Shown here one piece after another: positions 1-8,693 of a DNA stretch of 64,000 nt. The stretch's first letter is position 1. The number at the start of each line of letters is the position of its first letter. The notes beneath the pieces were generated by a model that had not been told where the DNA came from, did no database searches, and saw only the letters and a list, made by a program, of their open reading frames with translations. Both the position numbers and the translations under genes were made by a program. The stretch is from JAFGHJ01 sp964534175 (lineage in GTDB: Bacteria; Hydrothermota; UBA3072). The stretch covers positions 81,016-145,015 of the forward strand of contig CAZHNS010000002.1 in assembly GCA_964534175.1 (NCBI GenBank). The letters are read 5' to 3'.

Positions 1-61
1 CCCCGTTTTCCTCAATCCTTATCGCGAATTTAAAAATCTCCTTTGTTTCAAAGATCGCCAT
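1..61 (-). CDS. Ferritin/rubrerythrin-like protein, N-terminal fragment
   Basis: Only the first 20 codons lie in the window; the gene runs off the left edge. The ATG at 61-59 follows GGAGG and overlaps the end of the glutaredoxin gene by 14 nt, so the two are probably translationally coupled. The visible peptide has the FAIRIEENG pattern that opens the first helix of ferritin-like di-iron proteins such as rubrerythrins (established family pattern). With glutaredoxin upstream, a role in oxidative-stress defence is a reasonable inference. The metal ligands are not visible, so the family call is tentative. Confidence 0.5.
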   Translation of the reverse strand, partial: MAIFETKEIFKFAIRIEENG

Positions 62-296
62 TTATCCTCCTCAACTCGTTATCTATAGCATCTCTATTAA
101 AACCAACTATGATCGTTCCATTAATATCAATCTGAGGGACGCCCATCTCTCCCGATTTTTCAATCATTTCCCGGGCTGACACTCTATCCTTCGAAACATC
201 TTTTTCCTCAAATTCAATACCTTTTTGCTTTAAATAATCCTTAACAAGATTACAATAGGGACAGCTGGGGGTCGAGTAAACAATTATTTTAGACAT
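48..296 (-). CDS. Glutaredoxin-like thiol-disulfide oxidoreductase
   Basis: An 82-residue single-domain thioredoxin-fold protein. The active site CPYC is at residues 12-15 at the end of the first strand, and a cis-proline motif (GVPQI) precedes the next strand, with a GFNRD turn near the C-terminus. This is the usual size of small bacterial glutaredoxins (NrdH/YruB type). It would be a cytoplasmic dithiol reductase for protein disulfides; which reductant it uses cannot be told. It is transcribed with the downstream ferritin-like gene, which it overlaps by 14 nt, and lies 33 bp after the phosphofructokinase gene. Confidence 0.9.
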   Translation of the reverse strand: MSKIIVYSTPSCPYCNLVKDYLKQKGIEFEEKDVSKDRVSAREMIEKSGEMGVPQIDINGTIIVGFNRDAIDNELRRINGDL

Positions 297-329
297 TTTT
301 GCCTCCTATTTGCCATCTTTCTAAAAATT

Positions 330-1544
330 TTAAAGATGGCGTTCTATCTCCCCCTTATTTTCTTCAAATTTCGCCTTATATACATCGGGTTTTCTACCAA
401 AACAAAATCCAAGATTTTCATAAAAAGAAACCATTTCAAGGTCTACGTCTCGCTCTTTTATCGCTTTCTCTGTGGGAAGATATCTGATTTTACCTTTTTT
501 AACATCCTGGACGGTAACTCCCTTTATTCCATTAAGCAAGAGAACCACTGCTCCTGCCCCGGCTTCCATACCAAAATTCACATCAAAAGCGGAAGATTTA
601 CCCGAACGAACGAGATGTTCAGGTTTAACATCACGGACTTCAGGTACTTCGTACAATCCCATAACAAACATCCCCTGCTCTTTCATAAATTTCTTTATTT
701 CTGGATCTTCTTTTAATCTTTTCTCCAATTGCGTTCGAACATATCTGCCTGCTCCGGCTAATTTTTTGTGTCCAAACGCATCGACTCCAAGACTCTCATC
801 AACTATTTCCTCCCCAGACGCATCTTTCATTCCCTCTGCAACAACAATAGAGTAGGTTCCGGCATTTACATCACTATCGATTATTCTCCTCATATAATTC
901 TTTTTCATATGCTTATATACAATATCGAAATCCACAGGGATCTCGGGAATTAAAATACAATCCGCATCCGCACCTATACCTCCCCTAAATGCAGTATGGC
1001 CGGCGTACCGTCCAAAAACCTCGATCACCATTACCCTGTTGTGGCTTTGTCCAGTTGTTTTAAGATCGGATACAAAACTGGATACTCTGCTAATTGCGGA
1101 ATCCGCTCCTACAGAATAAGTCTGAAGGTCAAGATCCATTGTCTTGGGAGCATGAACACAGGGTATGCCCTGATTTGCCAAATCCACTACCACGCTGCCC
1201 GTATCATCCCCACCTGAAATAACCAGACCGCCTATGTTGAATTTCTTAAGACCTTCTTTAATTCTCTTATACTTATCTTCACTCTGTATTTTTTTTATCT
1301 TAACCCTGGAATGCCCAGCCTCAGAACCCGCAAGGGTAGGATTTATTGTATCAACTCTCCTATCATCCAATTTGGTTAATTTCTCCATATCGATAAGATT
1401 ATACAATCCCGCGTACCCATTTGGAATAATATAGGCGGAAATGCCGTTTGCCATAGCCATAAAAGCGGCACCGCGGACAACCGCATTCAAACCGCCGCAG
1501 TCTCCACCACTGGTTATAATTCCTATATTCTTTATTTCAGACAT
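330..1544 (-). CDS. pfp: Pyrophosphate-type 6-phosphofructokinase
   Basis: A 404-residue group A phosphofructokinase that phosphorylates fructose-6-phosphate in glycolysis. It has the N-terminal phosphate-binding loop GGDCGGLN (13-20), GGDD (111-114), PKTMDLD (133-139) with the catalytic Asp, and FGRYAGH (177-183). In this family, Gly at the last GGDG position and Gly in PGTID mark ATP enzymes, while Asp in GGDD with Lys in PKT marks PPi enzymes (established). Here both are the PPi form. The donor is therefore most likely pyrophosphate, making the step reversible, but some enzymes with mixed signatures use ATP. The 404-residue length fits the long PPi group. Confidence 0.9.
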   Translation of the reverse strand: MSEIKNIGIITSGGDCGGLNAVVRGAAFMAMANGISAYIIPNGYAGLYNLIDMEKLTKLDDRRVDTINPTLAGSEAGHSRVKIKKIQSEDKYKRIKEGLKKFNIGGLVISGGDDTGSVVVDLANQGIPCVHAPKTMDLDLQTYSVGADSAISRVSSFVSDLKTTGQSHNRVMVIEVFGRYAGHTAFRGGIGADADCILIPEIPVDFDIVYKHMKKNYMRRIIDSDVNAGTYSIVVAEGMKDASGEEIVDESLGVDAFGHKKLAGAGRYVRTQLEKRLKEDPEIKKFMKEQGMFVMGLYEVPEVRDVKPEHLVRSGKSSAFDVNFGMEAGAGAVVLLLNGIKGVTVQDVKKGKIRYLPTEKAIKERDVDLEMVSFYENLGFCFGRKPDVYKAKFEENKGEIERHL

Positions 1545-1602
1545 TTAACTCTCCTTCCTACTGCTTTTTCTACAATCATCAGTGTTTATAGACGTAAACC
1601 AA

Positions 1603-3014
1603 TTAATTGTCATGTCCTTTGACACAAAGAGCATCATTCAGGGCAATAACAGCCTTATTATAGTCTTCCCTCCGAATCACAAACTGCATATTAACCTGCT
1701 GCATAGACTGTGAAACACACTCAATATTTACCTTATTCTCAGCCAACAATTTCGTAGCTTTCTCAAGAATTCCCGGACTTGCTATATTGGTTCCAACAAC
1801 ACACAAAACAGCTACTTTCTTAACAGTAACTCTATAATATTTATCNNNNNNNNNNATTTATCTTTCAACTCACTTACCAGCTTTTTACTTAAGTCTTTTT
1901 CCCATATCACCATTGATATACTATTCGCATCTGTTGCCTTTAGTATATAACTTATTCCGTATTTTTTAAAAATTCCCATTAACTCAAGGTCTGCACCAAC
2001 CGCACCGACCATGAGCGGATCGTGGACCTCTATAACAATCACTTTATCACTACCAGAAATCACTTCGACTCTCGATTTTTCGCCCACATAATTCTTCGAA
2101 ATAAGGGTTCCTTCGTGCTCGGGCTCGAAAGTATTTTTTATCCTTATATTTATTCCTGCCATCTCTATGGGTTTAGCCGCCTTCGGATGAATCGCTTCCA
2201 TACCTATATCCGCGAGCTGATCCGCAACATTGAAATTCGTAAACCCAACAGGAATAGCTTTGTCTTCACCAACAACTTTAGGATCAGCAGAAGAAAGATG
2301 GAATTCCTTATGAATCACCGCTTCAGCTGCGTTAACCTCGACTGCAACCTTGCTGAAAGTGACCTCGGAATACCCTCTATCGAACTCTCTCATAATACCT
2401 TCCGTTCCTTTCGTATATCCGGTAACTACAGCCAGGGTCTTAGAAAAATCTATTCCCTTTAATTTTTTATGTATCCTCTGGTCAATACTTAACAGTTCAG
2501 TATCATCAAAACCGCACAGGTCAACAAAAGTAGAATTAATATTATTATTCTCTAGAATATTCACCGAGTTAAAAGCCGAATGAGCTTCTCCGATGGAGGC
2601 CAAAACTTCTCGCGCGGCAAGCAAAATGCTATCCTTATCGAGATAACCCGATCCTAAAACATGAGCCATATTATGCAGATAATTCCTGGCTTCCATAATC
2701 CGATTTTTTATAAAATTATCGGCGATTTCAAGATTTATTTCAACATCTACGAAATCCCTGTTTATTTTTAGGAGTCTTTTAAGCACTCCATCCAGAGCTT
2801 TACTGTAATTTCCCTGTGCTGTAAACTTCGAATAAACGCCAGGTTCTCCGGTCTTTTTATGCTCTAAGAGCCAATTGGTAACATTTGCGTAAGCAGAGAC
2901 AACAAAAACCCTATTATAATAATCGCCTTTCTTACGATTACCTATTATTATATTCTTTAGTATGTCCTGGAATTTCGACATCGAAACTCCACCAATTTTT
3001 TCTACAGTTAACAT
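1603..3014 (-). CDS. Aspartate kinase, interrupted by an assembly gap
   Basis: Aspartokinase phosphorylates aspartate in the first step toward lysine, threonine and methionine. The N-terminus VEKIGGVSM replaces the more common KFGGTSV and resembles a divergent aspartokinase subfamily. The kinase domain is followed by ACT regulatory segments, the last starting at VLCVVGTNIASPG. The ATG at 3014 is preceded by GGGAGGA. A 10-N run at 1846-1855 breaks the frame, but both flanks carry GATAAAT; merging them through that 7-nt overlap restores one frame (KDKYYRVTVKKVAV), so the gene is probably intact and the Ns are a scaffolding artefact. A true gap length of 3k+2 nt would also keep the frame. Confidence 0.85.
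1846..1855. other. Assembly gap (10 N) inside aspartokinase
   Basis: Ten Ns between two copies of GATAAAT (on the minus strand). Collapsing the copies gives an uninterrupted aspartokinase reading frame, so the contigs probably overlap by 7 nt here rather than being separated. Confidence 0.95.
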
Positions 3015-3082
3015 CAGTCCTCCCGCTAAAATTAGGATATATAAAAAAAGTTTGTTGTCAAGAGCCACCACCCCACCCCAAA

Positions 3083-3145
3083 TTCAAACCACAGAGAAAA
3101 CAGAGTTTTTTAACTTCCCAACTTCCCAACATTCTAACTTCCTAA
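3083..3145. repeat. Phrase-like intergenic repeats
   Basis: This spacer contains an ACCACAGAGAAAACAGAG word followed by tandem AACTTCCCAACTTCC-type words. Related words recur in most spacers of this window (8.5, 15.2, 20.3, 21.5, 28.9, 32.4 and 37.9 kb). It is non-coding. Confidence 0.7.
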
Positions 3146-3172
3146 CCAAAAAGCTATATTTGGCTTTTTCAC

Positions 3173-3200
3173 TTGACAAATCTTTAAAAATTCTTACAAT
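3173..3200 (+). promoter_or_regulatory. Sigma-70 promoter for the 3210 lipoprotein gene
   Basis: TTGACA at 3173-3178, 16-bp spacer, TACAAT at 3195-3200. The start codon at 3210 lies only 9 nt past the -10 box and no Shine-Dalgarno sequence fits, so the transcript is probably leaderless. Confidence 0.75.
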
Positions 3201-3209
3201 TTTTGTGTC

Positions 3210-4004
3210 ATGAAAATATTTAAAAATCTTTCTGTCATTGCTTTATTTGTTTTTCTTGCGGGCTGCATCAGTAATGTTACCAAGACCAAAGAGAAAAGTT
3301 TCCCCCCCGAGCTTCAGGGAAGCACGTCATACGGAGAAGATGCATATAATCTTTTAGAAACAAAAGACACAACAGAAGTTGATGCAATTACAGGAGCAAC
3401 AGGATTAAGTTTTGCGTTTTTGGGTGGCGCGACATACGGAGGTATTGTAGATAATCATGAAGCTCAAGATATAGAAGGCGCTTCGGATGTTGATGCAATC
3501 ACGGGGGCAACAAAAATAGCCTATAACGCAGGTATTCATTCTATCTTAAAAGGCCATGGGCGTACAATCGAAATAGGTCTCGATTATATAAAATTCAATC
3601 AGTCTTTTGAATATGCTCTACCTTCACTTTCCGTTAACGGCACAAGAAGTTTTGAATTTCAGCAGATCCGACTACCAATGACATATAATTTTGAATTTTT
3701 TAAAAACGATTTAAACAAAGCTAAGCTTGCTCTGAAATTAGGTTTCTCTGTGGGTTATACTTTCAGTAAAACAATAGAAGATTCCGAAGACTCGGAGAAT
3801 ATGCCAACTTACGAATTTACTAATTGGGATATCGGACCGGATTTGGGTCTTTACTTTTATCCTTTTGACTTCAGCCAAAGTTACAGGTTAGGTCTTTACC
3901 TGGATGCTTATCGCGGAAGGAAGATATATAAAGATGTCTATCACGATGAAATATTCCTTGGCGATAATAGTTTCTTGAAATTCGGCGTCATCTTCGAACC
4001 GTAA
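3210..4004 (+). CDS. Lipoprotein with two flavinylation motifs and a beta-barrel-like domain
   Basis: A 264-residue exported protein with signal peptide and lipobox LAGC (lipidated Cys19). Residues 58-64 and 95-101 are both DAITGAT, matching the Dxx(S/T)GA(T/S) sequence on whose last Thr/Ser the transferase ApbE attaches FMN (established for NqrC/RnfG and FMN-binding domains). The rest of the usual FMN-binding domain is not evident, so these are near-minimal motifs 37 residues apart. From about residue 115 the protein alternates aromatic and polar residues like an 8-stranded outer-membrane barrel. Inference: an envelope protein carrying up to two covalent flavins. No ApbE gene is in the window. 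It is a single-gene unit with its own promoter. Confidence 0.75.
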   Translation: MKIFKNLSVIALFVFLAGCISNVTKTKEKSFPPELQGSTSYGEDAYNLLETKDTTEVDAITGATGLSFAFLGGATYGGIVDNHEAQDIEGASDVDAITGATKIAYNAGIHSILKGHGRTIEIGLDYIKFNQSFEYALPSLSVNGTRSFEFQQIRLPMTYNFEFFKNDLNKAKLALKLGFSVGYTFSKTIEDSEDSENMPTYEFTNWDIGPDLGLYFYPFDFSQSYRLGLYLDAYRGRKIYKDVYHDEIFLGDNSFLKFGVIFEP

Positions 4005-4114
4005 ACCCCACCCCCTGAATTGGGACGCAGATTTACAGGATTCTTTGACTTTCCTTCTTTGTTTTTTCTCGAAACTTGAAACACGAAACTCTCATCAACT
4101 AAGAAAAAAGCCCA

Positions 4115-4678
4115 TTAATGCATGGTTTTTGCTGCTTTTTTCCCCAACTCATACGCTTTATCCATGTATTCTTTTTCCCCTTTTACCTCTCCCCTTACTG
4201 TAACCCCCGGAGCTATTATCTTTCCGATTAATTTGATTCCTAAAAAATTAAAGCTTTTTTCAAAGAATGATACTACAGGAGCAACAGTTTCTTCATCCTC
4301 TTCCTCAAACGGGACTGCAATAACCGCCAATTTATCCTTTATCTTTTTTCTATTTTTAGGACCATTAAAATAGACAAAGCGGTCTATAAACGCTTTCATT
4401 AAAGCAGTTGGTGCATACCAATATACCGGTGTACCAAAGACTAAAACATCACTTTCTATAATTTTATCATAGAGATTGCTCATATCATCTTTTTTTACAC
4501 ATTTTTCTTTCTCCCAGCAAACATGGCAGCCATCGCATTCCATTATACTTAAATCGTTAAGGAAAATGATATCTGTTGAGACTCCTTCACTCTGTACTCC
4601 TTCCAGTATTCTTGAAACTAATACATGTGTATTTCCGTTTTTTCTAGGACTTCCAATAACTCCCAGCACTTTTTTCAT
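4115..4678 (-). CDS. Iron-sulfur flavoprotein / NADPH-dependent FMN reductase family
   Basis: A 187-residue flavodoxin-fold protein starting GVIGSPRKNGNT, the FMN phosphate-binding loop of the NADPH-dependent FMN reductase family. Residues 48-60 hold C-x2-C-x2-C-x5-C, the compact cysteine motif that binds a 4Fe-4S cluster in archaeal-type iron-sulfur flavoproteins (Isf). TPVYWY near residue 90 is the second flavin loop. It would be a cytoplasmic electron carrier or quinone/oxygen-detoxifying reductase in an anaerobe; the substrate is unknown. The ATG at 4678 is preferred to one 21 nt upstream because GAAGGTG precedes it. Confidence 0.85.
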   Translation of the reverse strand: MKKVLGVIGSPRKNGNTHVLVSRILEGVQSEGVSTDIIFLNDLSIMECDGCHVCWEKEKCVKKDDMSNLYDKIIESDVLVFGTPVYWYAPTALMKAFIDRFVYFNGPKNRKKIKDKLAVIAVPFEEEDEETVAPVVSFFEKSFNFLGIKLIGKIIAPGVTVRGEVKGEKEYMDKAYELGKKAAKTMH

Positions 4679-4807
4679 AATTACACCTTCACTATACAAA
4701 TTGATAAATCGTCTTTATCTTGAATGACGTACAACTTGTTCATATTAAACTTAGTTCGCTTATACATATCTCTTTTAAATGTAAATTCTAAGGATGTGTT
4801 GTGCAAT

Positions 4808-5260
4808 CTATTTTGCCTTTTTCTTTAATTTATATGTTCTTGGATAAAAACCAAACTTTTCATAAAAAGGGAACACTTCTTCATTACCATGCGCGACTAA
4901 TATTTCGACATTAGTAATCTTCTCTTTCGCAAACCACTCCATAGATTTTTCCATTAATATCGACCCTAATTTCTCTTTTCTGTACGCAGGTTTAATATAA
5001 ATTGAATCGATTTCACCCTCAGAATCATTCGTTATAGACGAAATACAATAACCAATAATCTCATTATTATCTTTTTTATTGCAAATTAAAATCAACAATT
5101 TATCTTTTCGCATTAATTTTTGAGTTCGTTTTTCAAAACTAAAATTTGAAAAATCATCCGAAAAATAAGTAGATTTTTTCTTATTCAAAGAATTTAATTC
5201 TTCCCATAATGGTTTGATTAAGTTAATATCTTTTATGTCTAAGATTTGTATTTCTATCAT
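4808..5260 (-). CDS. GNAT family N-acetyltransferase
   Basis: A 150-residue single-domain acyltransferase. The acetyl-CoA pyrophosphate loop is seen as YRKEKLGSILM (about residues 93-103), following the strand IDSIYIKPAY, and the C-terminal FYEKFGFYPR is typical of GNAT strands 6-7. It transfers an acetyl group from acetyl-CoA to an unknown amine or peptide substrate in the cytoplasm. It is flanked by spacers of about 100 bp on both sides and appears to be transcribed alone. The family assignment is firm; the substrate cannot be inferred. Confidence 0.85.
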   Translation of the reverse strand: MIEIQILDIKDINLIKPLWEELNSLNKKKSTYFSDDFSNFSFEKRTQKLMRKDKLLILICNKKDNNEIIGYCISSITNDSEGEIDSIYIKPAYRKEKLGSILMEKSMEWFAKEKITNVEILVAHGNEEVFPFYEKFGFYPRTYKLKKKAK

Positions 5261-5355
5261 TTTAAACTATTATAAAACCTTTCCCCTTCCTTTTACAAAA
5301 TTTATTTATATACAAAACTCAATTCGTATGTACATACCTTTTCCAAATATAAATT

Positions 5356-5781
5356 TTAAGGTGTTGGCAAAATTATATTATAATCACTAAATTTAATTAT
5401 TTCTTTTTCTTTATTATCGAATAATATAATAATTTCTTGCTTTTGGAAATTTATATCCGCATCGATTGGATTACGGGTAGCTTTATCTTCATTATCCCAT
5501 TTTTGATCTATAGTTATTGAAAATAATGGTTTAATATAAATCTCCTTTGCGTTTATTTTTTCTTCAATATTTACCGGATATAATTCCAAGAAAATGACTT
5601 TATCATGAGAACCTGAAATTTGAAAAGCTAATGAATATATTCCATTTTCATATTTTAAATTTTTTAAAAATTTAATCTGATAGTCATTAAAATAAGAAAT
5701 TTTATTTTTTGTATTACTATTTCTACAATTTAATAAAATCATTAAAATTAAAATAAATAGTAAATTTTTTCTAATCAACAT
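5356..5781 (-). CDS. Putative small lipoprotein, unknown function
   Basis: A 141-residue protein with a hydrophobic signal segment ending in LLNC (Cys19), a plausible lipobox. The mature part is rich in Ile, Lys and Asn with alternating hydrophobics, suggesting a small beta-sandwich. I recognise no family. The gene is markedly more AT-rich than its neighbours. It lies 21 bp downstream of the ankyrin protein gene on the same strand, so the two are likely co-transcribed. Confidence 0.6.
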   Translation of the reverse strand: MLIRKNLLFILILMILLNCRNSNTKNKISYFNDYQIKFLKNLKYENGIYSLAFQISGSHDKVIFLELYPVNIEEKINAKEIYIKPLFSITIDQKWDNEDKATRNPIDADINFQKQEIIILFDNKEKEIIKFSDYNIILPTP

Positions 5782-5802
5782 TTAAACTAACCCCTTATGT
5801 TT

Positions 5803-6999
5803 TTACCTCTTACCTTTTAACAGGGGCTTAATTGCTTCTTTAGTATCCTCGCTAAGCCAATTCAGAAATGTTTCACCGTAGGGGTTTTTCAGGTTTGGAT
5901 CAGCACCGTGTGTCAAGAATAATTTTATCATTTGAATATTATCTGTCTGCGCTGCCCTTATTAAAAAAGGATAACCCGAATCATCCCGGCTGTTTGGTGA
6001 AACGTCGATTGAAAAAAGGTGCTTACATTTTTGTACATTTCCTTCATCAATTGCCCTGTCGAGCTGCACCCGTTTTTCGTGTATCCGAATGTTAGAATTT
6101 ATTTTCTTTAAAACTTTTTCATCCAGAATTACTGAATCAAGTACAGCAGCCTGTTCTATCTGCCTTTCAACAATACGGTCCCATACAATATACCGCGACT
6201 CTCCACCCATTGTATTTTTCATCCGTAATGTCAGATATATATGCTCTGCGACCTTTGGTTGATTTGCGGGTATCAGCACCAATGAAGTAAAGGATAGCGT
6301 GGGTGGACTATTCTTTTCGAGCTTATATGTCAATACACTGTAAAGGGTTTCCGAAAAAGCATCGTGTTCGTCAAAATATACTGCTCCTTCAGAAAACGTA
6401 TACGGAATTTTTTCAGACACCGGTGCAACCATATGTCTAAATTCAACAGTACTGTCATATTGCGATTTTAAATCAGATGGGATCATAGCTCTTATTTTTT
6501 CTGCAAATCCATCAGATACATAAATTTTAGAACTGCTTTGTTTCAGGTAATAATCCTTCCTGTTTAAATCGCCTAAAGTATCTATCTCCCATGAAGTACT
6601 GCCAAGAAAATCGTATTCTCGGTTTTTTTTCAATATTTCGGGATCTTTTATGGTAAGCTCGATATCTCCCCTTAACTTAGCCTGATGGATTGTGTAAAGT
6701 TTCCTCGGTTCCAAATAAAAGTCACCGTTTTCCAATATAGGGGCTGTAAAGGTTTTATCATTATATGTTTTATACCCTCCCTCTAAAAATCTATCCCGAT
6801 ATTCAAAGCGATATCGCGAGAGATAAAACTCACCCCTTATCATGAGTTCCGAATTATCTATTTCTGTGAGGTTAATAATACGTCCTCTTAAATCGGGTGT
6901 GCTATGAGTTTTAATAAACCCATCACAAGAAGGTCCATCCTGGCATAGGTAAAAGAAAAAGAGTAAAAGATATTTAACGCACTTCTTTATTAAGAACAT
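5803..6999 (-). CDS. Exported protein with C-terminal ankyrin repeats
   Basis: A 398-residue protein. A signal-like hydrophobic stretch occupies residues 5-20. Residues 25-320 are a beta-rich region I do not recognise. The last 80 residues form about two ankyrin repeats (SGYPFLIRAAQTDNIQMIKL, then THGADPNLKNPYGETFLNWL). Ankyrin repeats mediate protein-protein contact. The ATG at 6999 has no clear Shine-Dalgarno sequence; two adjacent palindromes (7000-7014, 7016-7027) sit directly before it. It heads a likely two-gene unit with the 5356 lipoprotein. Confidence 0.65.
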   Translation of the reverse strand: MFLIKKCVKYLLLFFFYLCQDGPSCDGFIKTHSTPDLRGRIINLTEIDNSELMIRGEFYLSRYRFEYRDRFLEGGYKTYNDKTFTAPILENGDFYLEPRKLYTIHQAKLRGDIELTIKDPEILKKNREYDFLGSTSWEIDTLGDLNRKDYYLKQSSSKIYVSDGFAEKIRAMIPSDLKSQYDSTVEFRHMVAPVSEKIPYTFSEGAVYFDEHDAFSETLYSVLTYKLEKNSPPTLSFTSLVLIPANQPKVAEHIYLTLRMKNTMGGESRYIVWDRIVERQIEQAAVLDSVILDEKVLKKINSNIRIHEKRVQLDRAIDEGNVQKCKHLFSIDVSPNSRDDSGYPFLIRAAQTDNIQMIKLFLTHGADPNLKNPYGETFLNWLSEDTKEAIKPLLKGKR

Positions 7000-7027
7000 A
7001 TATTCAAAGAATATAGTACATCTGTAC
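7000..7027. promoter_or_regulatory. Tandem palindromes before the ankyrin gene
   Basis: ATATTC-AAA-GAATAT (7000-7014) is followed after one base by GTACA-TC-TGTAC (7016-7027), immediately upstream of the start codon at 6999. They could be operators or a 5' hairpin pair. Function is unproven. Confidence 0.35.
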
Positions 7028-7109
7028 TTTTTTGACTTTTTATTCCCGCAGTGGTTCTTATATATAACCGCATGTGTAAAATCAATTCCTCTCTAAAAGA
7101 AAGATAATG

Positions 7110-7472
7110 TCATTTTGCAAAAAATTTTTTGTACAGGTATCCCGATAGGTAAATCATCCCGGCTGTCATAAACCATAACGATATCGATTTTGTTTGGAAC
7201 CCGTCTTTAAGAAGAAATACGTGTAATAATATGCTCAGAACAATAAATAGCGGAATTAATATTATTGCCATTGTATTTGATAACATCATCGGTTTTTCAG
7301 GCTTAACAAGTAAGAAATAAAACATCATCAATAAAAGTCCCAATATTGGAAAAGCTATCATTCTTTGATATGCCTTATTGAAGATTAATTGATCAAAATT
7401 TATCCAGACATACGTCAAAAGAATCAACCCTACTATATACAACCAGTCTTTCGCTTTTAGTTTATAAAACAA
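7110..7472 (-). CDS. Small integral membrane protein
   Basis: A 120-residue protein with four predicted membrane helices (about residues 10-27, 36-54, 63-84 and 95-113) and short positively charged ends (FYKLKAKDW, YLYKKFFAK). No family is recognised. The start is a TTG at 7472 preceded by GGAGG at good spacing, and a sigma-70 promoter lies at 7522-7549. It is monocistronic. Confidence 0.6.
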   Translation of the reverse strand: MFYKLKAKDWLYIVGLILLTYVWINFDQLIFNKAYQRMIAFPILGLLLMMFYFLLVKPEKPMMLSNTMAIILIPLFIVLSILLHVFLLKDGFQTKSISLWFMTAGMIYLSGYLYKKFFAK

Positions 7473-7521
7473 ATTGTACCTCCTGATTTTCTCTCTTAAA
7501 TTTTCGTTCTTTAAGTTTTAA

Positions 7522-7549
7522 ATTCTAAAGTTTTTCACAAATAAGTCAA
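7522..7549 (-). promoter_or_regulatory. Sigma-70 promoter for the 7110-7472 gene
   Basis: On the minus strand TTGACT (7549-7544), 16-bp spacer, TAGAAT (7527-7522). The sequence TTGACTTAT...CTTTAGAAT is shared with the promoters at 9443-9471 and 15147-15175. Confidence 0.75.
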
Positions 7550-7715
7550 GGTGTGGAGGCTAAGGGGTTTTGTTTTGACGCGTGACTGGTGACTCGTGAA
7601 GATGGAACTTTCGTGCACCTCGTCAGGTCGTATTAATAAAGAAAATGAAAAAAGAGAATTTAACGCGTGGAGAGAACAAATTGTAAAAAAATTATAGTTA
7701 AAAAAGGAGGTCAAA

Positions 7716-8489
7716 ATGAAAAAGGTAAAATGGGCAGTATTTAACACTTTATTAGTTTTTTTGTTCTTGCCCGGCAACTTGCGCGCAGAAGAAATAGGCA
7801 TACTTCCTTTTAGAACAACCGGTGTCGAAAGTTATATAACGGAAGACTTCTATGATCTTCTGGAAAATGAACTCGATTATTTTGACCACAAAGTTGTATC
7901 TCCGTATGAAATAGAGCATTATCTTGGCAGACGTGTAATAAGTTATAATAAAGACTACGCTGCCGATTATGGAAGTTCGTTGGGACTTGAGAAAGTAATA
8001 TTTGGCTCTATAACCAGATTAGGCGAAAGATATGTTATTTCAGTCGAAGTCGTCAAATCCAGAACGGGAGAAGTACTCCTTTACGATAAAACGACTTTAG
8101 ATTCTGAAGACTACTTAGATGAATACGTGTATAGTCTGGCAGAAGATATTGAAGAAGATGTATATGGAAATGTGGTTTATTATAGTCCCAGTTGTAGCAG
8201 AACTGTTACCCACGTCTATGTCGGAAATTGCTGGCGACCACGCATTATATGGAGGAGACCACGCTACAGAAGTTTAATTCAAGTACGAGTACCTTTAATT
8301 AATATAAATCTCGGGAATTCTCATCATGTTGTTCATAGAACTCCTTCAAAGGGGAGACCTATTTACGAGAGATCGAGCCCCAGGAAACACGATAATGGTA
8401 AATCGACTAAAGGAAAATCCGGTCACGAGAAACAGAAGAACGAAAAATCCCATCGCGATAATGACGGCCACAAGAAGGGGAAGAGATAA
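7716..8489 (+). CDS. Exported FlgO/CsgG-like protein with basic tail
   Basis: A 257-residue protein with a cleavable signal peptide (cut near NLRA-EE, residue 25). Residues 26-150 (IGILPF, then ...GLEKVIFGSITRLG, then VVKSRTGEVLLYD) follow the pattern of the FlgO/CsgG/TolB-N type domain found in periplasmic or outer-membrane assembly proteins. Residues 165-200 are Arg/aromatic-rich. The last 45 are a highly charged Lys/His/Gly tail resembling a polyanion-binding or disordered region. AAGGAGG sits at good spacing before the ATG. The function is likely envelope-related but unknown. Confidence 0.65.
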   Translation: MKKVKWAVFNTLLVFLFLPGNLRAEEIGILPFRTTGVESYITEDFYDLLENELDYFDHKVVSPYEIEHYLGRRVISYNKDYAADYGSSLGLEKVIFGSITRLGERYVISVEVVKSRTGEVLLYDKTTLDSEDYLDEYVYSLAEDIEEDVYGNVVYYSPSCSRTVTHVYVGNCWRPRIIWRRPRYRSLIQVRVPLININLGNSHHVVHRTPSKGRPIYERSSPRKHDNGKSTKGKSGHEKQKNEKSHRDNDGHKKGKR

Positions 8490-8499
8490 AAACTAGTTA

Positions 8500-8680
8500 G
8501 AAAGTTAGGTGGTTGGGTCGTTAGGTGGTTTCCGAAATATCCAATCCCAACATCCAACGATCCAACCCACCAACTTAATCTCACACGGAGACACAGAGAA
8601 CACAGAGAAAAAATTTTGTTTGTTTTTCCAACTCAACTACTAAACGACTTAACTACTTAACTGATTCGAAGAATCTAAAG
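8500..8680. repeat. Phrase-like repeats and triloop hairpin
   Basis: The spacer contains GTTAGGTGGTT words, a GACACAGAGAACACAGAG word (from 8590), tandem AACTACTTAACT words and the hairpin GATTC-GAA-GAATC (8663-8675). The latter two are the reverse-complement arrangement of the hairpin-plus-TTAAAT element seen at 15184 and 22799. Confidence 0.65.
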
Positions 8681-8693
8681 AATTTGAATGACG

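Noticed and set aside
2022..2583. Plus-strand open frames within aspartokinase
   Set aside because: Antisense to a clear conserved enzyme; no start context or domain.
7604..7632. GGAACT upstream of the 7716 gene as a fourth ECF site
   Set aside because: With 17-18 bp spacing the downstream hexamer reads GTCGTA/TCGTAT, not TCTAA, so the match is too weak.
7535..7801. Minus-strand open frame overlapping the start of the FlgO-like gene
   Set aside because: It covers a promoter and phrase-like spacer and runs antisense to a gene with a strong ribosome-binding site.
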